Positions 27,901 to 39,900 of a stretch of 64,000 nt of DNA are shown piece by piece. The notes under the pieces are model-generated. The model was not told where the DNA came from. It searched no databases and saw only the letters and a list, made by a program, of their open reading frames with translations. Position numbers and translations under genes: made by a program. The stretch covers positions 96,742,723-96,806,722 of the forward strand of contig CM049309.1 in assembly GCA_026874595.1 (NCBI GenBank). Reading direction: 5' to 3'. Source of the DNA: Sipunculus nudus (taxonomy: Eukaryota; Annelida; Sipuncula; Golfingiida; Sipunculidae). Numbering within the stretch: the first letter of the stretch is position 1; every line of letters starts with the position of its first letter.

Positions 27901-30900
27901 TAAGATAGCATGTGTGCATCCATCTACGATCCAAAATGAATGAAAAATGGTTATTATAAAAAATGTATATAAAATGTGTAGTACAATATGTCAGACACTG
28001 AGATACAGTGAATGGACATTTATATTGTACTTGCTTTGGCATTAAATTTTTTTGTTCTTTTTTATCAAATTTTTCACTTAAGTCAACCTCAACAGTGCCA
28101 TGTTCTTATCAGGAGATTCAGTTTGATTAATAACCATTTAAATTCCTACCCATTACAAGATAGCATTTCTGCATCCATCTATCTGCGATCCAATACCAAA
28201 ATGAATGAAATATGATAATTATGTCTCCCCTCCCCCCCCCCCCCCCCCCCCCGGGGGAGACGTTGTTTTCAGTGCCATAGTCAGTCATCGTCTGTTGTCA
28301 GTTGTTGTCATCTGAAGGATATCTTGTTAATGTGATAAATTTTGAATGGATGCATATTTTCTTCCAAAATTTAAAACACTAATTGTTCCTACCAAAATAT
28401 CTGAGAGTTTGAAACCAGGTTACCTTGGCCTTCATCTTCAAGTCAAATCTGGCAAAGTGTAATTTTTAGCTCAGCTGGCTATAATTCATCTGAGCTATTG
28501 TCATGGTCCTTTGTCCGTCATCTATCTGGCTGTCTGTCCGTTAACAGAAACCATTGGACCTACAAATCCAAAATTTTCCATACAGTTAAATGTCCCCAAA
28601 ATCTCCTACCATACCAAAAATTGGGTCACTAGGACTTTGTTCCTTTGAGATATTAAGGAAAAACCTCCTTTTTCCATAAAATAGCCATTATAACACTTTA
28701 AGACTGCCTAATATCAAAACTGATCTGTTTTTGATCATATGTAGTATGCATATTATTCCATACACTTCCATAGATACCAAAAATTAGGTCAGTATTGTGT
28801 ATTCTCTTAAAGTTATAGGCCCAAACATAGTGAAATTTTTTTTTAGATTAGGAAATATATTTACTCACTTAAAGACCCAACACCCAATCCGGCGGATTGG
28901 GTCGCATGCGCAGTGCGCGTCTACCTTATATGGTAATAGAGGCGGAGTGACATGGTGTTTGGCAACATTATCAAGCACGTGTACTTGCGTGAGCTAGGCA
29001 GATATCTGCAGTGCATTTATAACCAGCAATTGACAGGAAATGTATCCTCTTCAAACATTATAAACCATCAACTTTGGTTTTGGCAACGTTGCTCTAAGTG
29101 TAAGAACTTCGATTTCCCTTTGGATTATGGGATTACGTCAGCCTTCCGGATTTGGCAAGACCTCGAAACGCGGGCACATGTTGACACTGTGCGACTCGCG
29201 GCCGCATGGCATATCGAGTGATGTACGCACTAGTTCTTTAACACGTTGTTTGTAGGGATTTATAAAACGATGTATCAAGTAAACGAGGTAGGCGTGTTAG
29301 TGAAATACACTTAAAATATGTGTCATATACTGTGATAACTGTCCACGCGTGACAGTGAAAAACAAACATGGCCGCCGGCAGTGAAAAAATTGACATGACC
29401 AGCGGCAGCATCGACCTACTTTTGTACTGTATGATTACCGCGCTTTATATGTTATTTTGAAGACGCTGGCACATTAAAAAGTTTTGCATGAAATGTAAAT
29501 CAGCATGAAGGTAGAAACGATATTAATATCAGACAGATGTCTTTCACTGCAGTTGAGGGGTTTGCTGAAAATAGGCTTCAAACCATGTGCTTGATGACAG
29601 ATGTGGTATCGAAGATTCCGAAAGTTTTGTCATCCAAAAATATTTTGAGAGCAAATATTTAATATGACTGATAAAAAGTTCAATTTACACATTATTGTCT
29701 CCATAGAGATTATTAATAGCCTGATTTGTATTTTATGGATCCGACCACATGTCAGCCAACTTCTTTTACGAAATATCCCCATTTTTTACCAACAAATGTG
29801 TTGTTGCAACTTTGCATGGGCATGAATGAATAAAAAAATCACAGAATATGAGCATTTTTAGCTCAGCTGACTATAAGTCATCTGAGCTATAGTCGTGGTC
29901 CATTGTCCGTCGTCTGTCCGTCTGTCCGTCCGTCCGTCCGTCCGTCCGTCCGTAGATGTGGCACGTTTTGAAACCGTAGGACCTAGGAATCCAAAATCCG
30001 GCATAATGTTAGATGTCCCCAAGATCTCCTACCAAGCCGTAAAAAACTGGGTCTTTTGGACTTCGTTCCTTTGAGAAATTAAGGAAAAACCTCAATTTTT
30101 TATTAAAAACCTATTTTCACACTTCAGGACTGCCTAATATCAAAACCACTCATCTGTTTTTCCTCATATTTACCATAAATATTCCTCTATATAGTTCCTA
30201 TGTACATTCAAGAAAATATGTCTGTATTATATAATTTAAAAAAGTTATGGACCCAAACATAATGCATTTTGTAAAAAATCATGAAAGATATTTGATCACT
30301 TAACACAAAACATGTTAAAGCTATGGACCTTTTTTCCAGTAATATAACTTTAATTAATCAAAATTAAATTGAATACCCAAAATTAGATGAAAATCTTTTA
30401 AATTTTTTTAAATATTAATAAAAATAAAAAATTGGTACCTTAAATTTTGCCCAACTTTGACCATGGCACGTTTTTTTCCTGTAAGTACTGTGGATTTAAT
30501 TTTCACAGCATGTTTTTGTTACCTTTTCAACTGTTAACACCAAAAATTTGAAACCAGTTGATCAAAAACTGTAGATTTTATTCAAGTTTTCAAGCACCAT
30601 GTAACATATTGTATACATCAAGCTAGTGTTATGCAGTTTGCAAGAGCTCAGCTCCCCAGCTTCAGCTCTTAGTTCCTTAAATTCGGCATACAGCTAGATG
30701 TCTCGTAAATCCCCTACCATGCCAAGAATTTGGTCACTAGGACTTAATACCTTCAAGATATTAATGAAAAACCTCATTTTTCCATTAAAAACCCATTGTT
30801 ACACTTCAAGACTGCCTAAAATCAAAACCACTGATCTGACTTTAATCATAAATAATATACATATTTTTCATTCTCTATGCACATGCCAGAATGATGTCAG

Positions 30901-33900
30901 TATTGGGTAATTGTTTTAAGTTATGGGCCCAAACATAATGCACTTTGTAAAAAATCAAGAAATATATTTACTCCCTTAACAAGGGGATTGCTGAAGCTAG
31001 AGATTTTTTGTCAGGGATGTAACATTATTTAATCAAGATTCAATTGAATACCCAAAATTAGTTATGAATTTTTCAAATTTTATAAGTTATTAGTATAAAT
31101 GTAAAATTAGTAACTTAAATTTTGCCCAACTTTGACCATGGCACGTTTGTTTCCTGTGCGCACTGTTGATATAATTTTCATATCATGCACACATAAGGAT
31201 TTCAGCTTTTAAGTTTAGAAAGCTGAAAGAAATTGGCCAAAAATTGTAGCTTTTATTAATGTTTTTATGAGACCCTGTCAGACTTTGGCTCTCTCCAGCC
31301 CCTCTTGAGTCACCTGTATGTTGACCTTGTTGACCTTTCATCAAATTATGCACGCTTGAGGGGAGAATCCAGGCAGCTTATGGCCAGCCACAGTTGATCC
31401 AGGTGTTCAGCCCAACTCATCTAGTAGTTTTAACCAACAAAATAACAATAAACAATAAATTAATAAATTTTTATTGGTTTTTAATAAAAAATTAATGAAA
31501 AATAGAAAAGGAATTTGTTAGTTTATTATAACAGGAAATTAACTTGCAGTTACTGATGATATAAGAATCTTGTATCGATGATAGAATGTCACGTATTCCA
31601 AATAACACCATGCAGTCACCTATGGTATTTTTCAGTTCAATTTTAATGATAAAGAAGTAAATCATATCATTCATTACTAATCATTAGGGATCATATGATG
31701 GAAATTAATGAAAGACAAAGATGCAGTTGATAATATTAATCTAGATTCCTACTGTGTCTAGTGTGTACATTGATGTGAAATTAGTCCAAAATGAATTTAT
31801 TACAGTTATTTTTTAATATAAATAAAAGCCATAAAACCAGGTACTTATGATCATTATTTAAATGTGTGAATTTTGTATATTCTGGATTCTCAACATCATT
31901 GTTTGGTGAAAACTGAATAAATACCAGACATGGTGCGAATACTTTGTAATTGTATTTAAATACGAATATGATTATGTACTCCATTATAAAATTTCTTGCA
32001 TAAAGAATGGGAATTCAGGTAAAAATGAAAGTATATGAATACCAGTGCAAATACTTTCAAAATGTATTCATGAATGCATTCATGAATATATTCTTTAATA
32101 TTATTTTAATAATCATTTCAGTTATATTTCATTTTAAAAAATCATATGATTCTCTTATTATTTTTAATAAAAATTATATTTGGGACAATATTTGTAATTT
32201 TTTTTAATTAATAGTTAAACCCTTACATTATATATTCTGCTTATAAGTTATATTGCCAAGTCAAAATCTGTGTGACAATAGTACTCCATTTGTTAATAAA
32301 ATAAATGAAATCAATCCTCTTCCCTGTCTCCAAAGGTACTATCAAAATCATACAAAAGCTAAACAACAACAACTCATATTACAGCTTATATTTATTACCA
32401 CACAAAACCAGCATGTGCCTCATTTCTAAATAATATTTTCTTATCATATATAACAGCTGAGCGTCGTGACCCATAGGTCCCTTGTTATTTTCAGCACTTA
32501 CGACATTGTGACCTTGCGGTTTTGATCTGTAACAATGTAACACCACAGAGGTTCAACGTGTGCATGCACATACAGATGAAAGTTGGTTATGACGAGCAGT
32601 ATAGGCCTATAAAAAGATCAAAATTACAATTACTTTCCATGAGGCAATGTAATATATAAGAGGAGGCCTTTTATAGGTTCCTAACTGAAATGATATTGTT
32701 TGGAGTCCAGATGAGGAATCATTTGCCCTTCCCCCCCCCCCCCCCCAAAAAAGAAAACGAAGTTTGGAACTTTGGATATATATACATGTAAATGTATATT
32801 TACAAACATGTATACCTATGTGAATGTATCAGTCAGTATGTGCTTTGAAACAGGAGGAAAATTGTTTAAAGTATCATATGTGTCCACCAAATAAGACAGA
32901 CGTGCAAAAAGAATCCTGCATCCACGACTTTAAAATTAAACCAAAACTCTCCTTGTCACAAAACCTATCTTTCCTCTAGATTTATTTCACTGAAGTTACA
33001 CAAGACAGACAAAAAAAGAAAAAAAGTTATAACATAACCTCATTGAAAATGTATATGCGATTTTTAGCTCAGCTGACTATAAGTTTCGACACCATTGGAC
33101 CTACAAATCTGAAATTTCATATACTGTTAGATGTCCCTAAAATCTCCTTCCATGACGAAAATTGGGTCAATAGGACTTCGTTCCTTCCAGATATTAAGGA
33201 AAAAACCTCAATTTTTATGCCCCCGCCACAAAATGGCTGGGGCATATAGTTTTACCCATGTCCTTTATTCCGCCCTTCCGTCATTCCAAAATCAAACAGT
33301 TGTACGGACTTTTTTTCGCAGTGACTGCAGACATTGGCCTGATTTTTAGTGTGTGGGCAGATAATGACCAGTTACAGACCGAGTTCGCATTTAGTCCCGG
33401 TTGACCTACTTTTGACCGTTTTACGCCTCCTTAACTGAGAAAATTTTATGAAAACTAGAAATTTTCATGACAAATACACATGTACGGACTTTTTTTCGCA
33501 ATGCCTGCAGATATTGGCCTGATTTTTGGTGTGTTGGCAGATATAGACCAGATACAGATCGAGTTCGCGTTTTGTCCCGGTTGACCTACTTTTGACCGTT
33601 TTACGGCTCCTGAACAGAGAAAATTTCATGAAAAATATATATTTTCATGAGAAATACACATGTACAGACTTTTTTTTCGCAATACCTGCAGGTATTGGCC
33701 TGATTTTTGGTGTGTGGGCAGATAATGATCAGTTACAGATCAAGTTCATGTTTTGTCCCAGTTGACCTACTTTTGACTGTTTGACAATGCTCTAACATAG
33801 AAAATTTCATAAAAAAGTGCACATGTATGGACTTTTTTTCACAGTGCCTGCAGATATGGGCCTGATTTTTGGTGTGTAGGCAGATAATGACCAGTTACAG

Positions 33901-36900
33901 ATTGAGTTCTTGTTTAGTCCCAGATGACCTACTTTTGACCATTTGACTGCTCCTGAACATAGAAAGTTTCATGAAAATTAGAAATTTTCATAACAAATGC
34001 ATATGTACTGACTTTTTTCCTCAATGCCTGCAGATACCACCCTGATTTTATATGTATGGGCAGATAATGACAGTTACAGATCGAGTTCGCGTTTCATCCC
34101 GGTTGACCTACTTTTGATTGTTTTACAGCTCCTAAACATGGAAAGTTTCATGAAAGACAGAAATTTTTATGGAAAATGCACATGTATGGACTTTTTTCAC
34201 AATGCCTGCAGATACTGGCCTGATTTTTGGTGTGTTGCTTGATAATGACCCTTTACAGATTGAGTTTGCATTTTGCCCTTGTCGACCTACTTTTGACCAT
34301 ACAAAACCTCCTGATCTTAAAAAATTTTTCAAAATTTAACAAATGTTTCTAATTTGCCCCAGGCGGGGGCATTCATGTCGTTCCGACTCATCTAGTTTAT
34401 TAGAAATTTATTTTCACACTTCAGGACTGCCTAATATCAAAACCACTCATCTGGTTTTCTTCGTATTTACCATAAATATTCCTCTATATAGTTCCTATGT
34501 ACATGCCAGATATTAAGTCAGTATTATATAATTTTAAAAAGTTATGGGCCCAAACATAATGGACTTTGTAAAAAAGTCAGGAAGATATTTGGTCACTTAA
34601 GACCAAAAGTGTTAAAGGTAGGGACTTTTTTCCAGTAATACAACTTTAATTAATCAAAATTTAATTGTATACCAAAAATTAGATCAAAATCTGTTAATTT
34701 TTTTTAAATATTGGTAAAAATATAAAATTTGTACCTTAAATTTTGCCCAACTTGGGCCACGGCACGTTTTTTTCCTGTAAGTACTGTGGATTTAATTTTC
34801 ACAGCATGTATACATAAGGATTTAATCTGTTAAAATCTGAAATTAGAAAATAAAAGCTGCAAAATTAGGCTAGTAATTGAATTTATTTTGGAGGCTCTTG
34901 TATTCCTTTACATTGTCAAGCAGTCCACTTCGGTGACTGTAGGTCATTCTGTGCAGCTCTATCCACTGAGTTGAGCTTGATCAGGCTGTCTGCAGTTAAT
35001 ACCATACCACAGGGAGCCTTTTTCTCTGGCAACCCCCCCCCCCTTCTGTTGACATACCTGTACTATGAACTAGATGAATCTTAAAATTAACATGAACAAG
35101 CAGTATCAACTGAGACCTCTCCCCCCCCCCCCCCCCTTATATAATCCTTATATTCAATTGTGATAAAATATTAGGATCTAATGTAAGTGCTAACTGACAA
35201 GATTTAAGAAGATATAAATACTTTGTAGCATTTCATTCATATCTCTAGTTGGCGGGGCCTAGGTGTGAATAACACTGTTAACTTAGTATTAAAATTAGGA
35301 ATATTGGTCAAACTTTGTGGGATTAACTTTTAACTCATATGGCCATATATTTAACTTTAAAAACTTAATTACCTTCACACATTATTTGTTCATGAAATGT
35401 TATTTTTATATAACACTTACCATAGGCCTATTTGTTCCCTTGGTGCATCACTAAATGGTTTAGCTCATGTCCATTATTCTATAATTTACAGAGTTTCATT
35501 TTAGCAGGGCCATTTTCTCATAGCTTTTCTAATAATAACATACATGAAAACCAAAAGAAATAAAAATATTTTGCAGTTACTAATATTTTCCAAAATTCAG
35601 CTGAGCGATGTGACCCATGGGTCCCTTGTTTTTCAAGTGCTATTATATCTGGTGAGGGCCGGGTATATTTTATTGCTTTCAACGTTGCATCTGTGTTTTA
35701 TATAAAATGGTGAAGCCGGTCCTTAATCTAGCATTGTTGCATAAACAAAATTATACATCTGTTTGTAATGCAAAAAATTAAAAAAATAAAGTGAATTATT
35801 AGGTAAACCTTTTTTTATTATTGAAATAAAAAAATAGTATTTTTAAAGTGATATTTGTGTCATAATTTATAATATTACTACAATATTCGGCACACACACA
35901 TACTTAACAATACATGTAAACATGACCCATTTCTTATCCAGCATACCTGATTCACATATATAAGACCACATTCATTATGAGCAATAACCTTCTTCTTTGG
36001 TTTAATATTTATACAACTTGTTTTTTTTTGTGATGATGTATATCATTTTAGTTTTATATTAGCCCTATCTTAAACTATGAATCTGATTAATACAGATCAT
36101 TATGAGATTGGTCAAACATGAAATGTTTTAATTCTAAGGCCAAAAATTCATTAATTGCTCATCAGATGCCCAGTCTCCGTGGCTTGAAATTGTTAAATTT
36201 ATCTTTGTCGTGAAATCAAGACAGTTGGAAAATAAACCAATATTATTCTTCACATGGTTGGTATAAGACAAGGGACTAGAATGTTAATTTACTGAACATG
36301 TCTAGTGTCCATTTTTTAATGACCATGCAGACTCCATACACTATATAACACAGAGAAAAGTTGAGATAACTATTTAGAATAAGTTATTTAAGTAATATAT
36401 ATATGTGTGTGTGTGGTGACAAAGGATGATAAATTTGTTCTGTTACACATAACATAAAATTATATATTGTGTAATTATTTTAAAATATGAATAATATCTA
36501 ATTGTTAAGTCAATAGCGTCATTCCGATTTGTATGCTGTCTGCGATTATTCTACGTGACCCCCAACTGCCATTTCAAACCTATGCAACCTGACAGTCTGC
36601 CTCGGCACTAGAACTGGAAATATCTACAAAAATATTTGATTTTATCACTTTAAAAAATAAAACAATAATATTTGATGTATCAATAAGACATAGGTTTTGT
36701 CTGAGAGAGAAACTCGCTTGATTAATCTAAAATTATCCAGTCTTTCCCAGCGGGGGGCGATCGGCACTGACAGCTGGCCAGCTTGTGAGCAACATCGTCA
36801 GATATTGGAGAAAATATATAACGTATGATAATTTTAATGGTCACATTTGATTCCTTGAGTTAAAATGCATATGTCAGACAAATCTTAGTCGGAATAATGG

Positions 36901-39900
36901 CCTAGAATTCAAGCATGATGACTTTTTTCATGATTTCGGGCGATGTGTCTTGACAGGTATTTAAAATTCAATGAATGACAGCTTCGCCATCTTGCGGCCC
37001 TTTTGTATACCCTGGGTGGGTCTTTAACATGAGAATTGCTGAGGCTGGAGACTTTTTATCTCGGATATATCTTTATTTAATCAAGATTCAATTATTTAAC
37101 CAAAATTAGATCTGAATTTTGCAAAATTTTGATGTACAGACATTTTTTTGCAATGCCTGCAGATATTGGCCTAATTTTTGGTGTGTTGCAACAAAATGAC
37201 CACTTACAGTTCTAGTTCGCATTTTGTCCTGGTTTACCTACTTTTGACCTTATGACAGCTCCTTAACACAGAAAATTTTACAAACTTTAACTGATATTTC
37301 TAATTTGCTCCAGGAGGGGGCATTTGTGTCGTTCCGACACATCTAGTTTGAGGATATAACTTTATTTAATCAAGATTCAAATGTGTCAAAATTAGATTGT
37401 ATTTTGTAAATTATTTAAGTTATTAGCATAAATAAAAAATCAATACCTTAAATTTTGTCCAACTTTGGCCACGGCACGTTTTTTCCTTATATGCACTGTT
37501 GATTTAATTTTCACAGCATATATACCTAAAGATGTAATCTTTTAAATCTGAAATTTCAAAGGAATTGATTGAAAAGAGTAGCTTTGATTCAAGTTCTCAT
37601 ACACCATGTCAAGTGTTGTTTACATCAAGCCCACCTAGTAGTACAGCCTTCACCTCTGTTAAGTTACCCACTTAAGGCAGCTTGCCTTGGCTCAGCTTGG
37701 CCACTACTGGCAGGTTTCCCCTCTGCCCTGCCCTTTCCCCCTCCCCCCTCCCCCAGATGATGCATAAACTAGATGAATGTTAAAATGTTCTGTATTGGAT
37801 TCATTCTTATTCTAGACTATGCAACATTTTAGATTTTGTATTGTACCACCAGGGTTACAATGATTAAAGTGCACATTTAATTGTGTCCACAATGTGGTTT
37901 ATTGAAAGTGTGGATGTTCATCAGATAAGGAATTCCTTACTTAACCAGGTGTGAAATTGAATATTAATTCCAGTAAGATATTATAGCTGAGATAGTAATT
38001 GTATCCGCCAAAACGAAGTTTTTTTACTTTGTTTTTGACCGGGTTCCGCCGCCGCCGCCTTCGTTTCCGGAGAACTCATCTGAGACTACTGGACGGATTT
38101 TTCCAAAACTTACACAAATTATCGGGTCACATGTGAACTGGTGCCTAACCAAGTGACCTTGACCTCTGACCTTTCCCCATTAACCCACATATCTCTGGAA
38201 CAGTTTGACCGATCAGGAAAAAAATTTTACACAAATGTACCCCATGGATAGCTTTATAACATACACAAAAAAAGGTGGCGCCACCTGCTACCATGTTTGC
38301 ACAGTGTCCATCTGTTCATCTGCCTTGGGATAAAATCTCTCATATCTCTGCAGTGGTTTGACTAATTCACCTGAAATTTGGCATGCTTATACATCCTAGA
38401 TAGCTTTCTTGATTTTATGACAGGTGGCGCCACCTACATTCATGCTGCAGACATTAATGCTTATATCTCCGGACTCGTTTGACCAATCAGGAAAAAAATT
38501 TTACACAAATGTAGCCCTTGCATATCTTTATAACATACACAAAAATGATGGCGTCACCTGCAGCCATTTTTGCATAGCATCCATCTGTTTGTCTGCTGTG
38601 GGATAAAATCACTCATATCTCTGCAGTGGTTTGACTTTTCCACATGAAATTTTGCATGTGTATACATCTTGGATAGTTTCTCATTCAAATAACAGGTGGC
38701 GCCACCTACAATCATGTTTATGTGATGTGTGTTTCCCCTTGCCACTCAATCCATGGCTCACTTCACCCGTCCTTCTCTGATTTTGGCGAATACACGTAGT
38801 CGCTTGTCGACTACCCATATGCTAGTTAGCACAATGATATTGTTTGTCCCTCATTCAACCAACAATATATTTGAAAAGATGTTTTTATTATAGCAAATTT
38901 ACTTAATCTTTTATTTCTGTGAAAAAATTAAGCATGTACTGAAAACTCCAATGTACAAAACTTTTTAATAGTTATTCAAGGAATAATCTTGAAGATGCCA
39001 TGTTGTGGCATTATTGTATCCGCCAAAACAGTTTTGCGGATACTATGTTTTCAGCTGCACGCGGCCGCCGCGGCGGCGGCGGTGTCCGGAGAACTCCTCC
39101 GTAACAGCTGGGCAGAACTTTACGAAACCCGGGATTCTGTTAGGGTCACATGTGAACTGCTGCGCCCCGATTTTGTTTTGACCTCTGACCTTTCCTCTGC
39201 GCTCTGCGTCCGTTTGTGCGTCTGTTTCCACACATAAACCCACATATCTCGGGAACCTTTTGACAGATCAGGAAAATTTTTTTGCACAAATGTAGCCCTT
39301 GGAGAGCTTTATAACATACACAAGAAATGGTGGCGCCACCTGCAACCATGTTTGCACAGTGTCCATCTGTTCATCTGCCTTGGGTTAAAATCACTCACAT
39401 CTCTGCAGTGATTTGACTAATTCACCTGAAATTCGGCATGCGTATACATCCTGGATAGCTTTTCTGATTTTGACAGGTGGCGCCACCTACATTCAGGTTT
39501 ATGCTGCAGACATCCAAGCTCATATCTGGGGAACCGTTTGACCGATATGGCCAAAATTTTGCATGTGTATAGGTCTCATGTAGCTCTTTATCATACGCAA
39601 AACTGGTGGCGCCACCTGCAGCCATTTTTGCACAGTTCCCGTCTGGTTGCCATGGGATAAAATCACTCATATCTCTGCAGTGATTTGACTAATTCACCTG
39701 AAATTTGGCATGCGTATACATCCTGGATAGCTTCTCTGATTTTATGACAGGTGGCGCCACCTACATTCAGGTTAACGCTGCAGACATCCAAGCTCATATC
39801 TCGGGAACCGTTTGACCGATTGAGCCAAAATTTTGCATGTGTATAGATCTCACATAGCTCTTTATCATACGCAAAACTGGTGGCGCAACCTGCAGCCATT

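Noticed and set aside
28952-29221. 89-codon frame in the CpG-rich island as a protein gene
   Set aside because: No recognisable domain or conserved motif, and it overlaps another short frame. Kept only as part of the promoter-like island.
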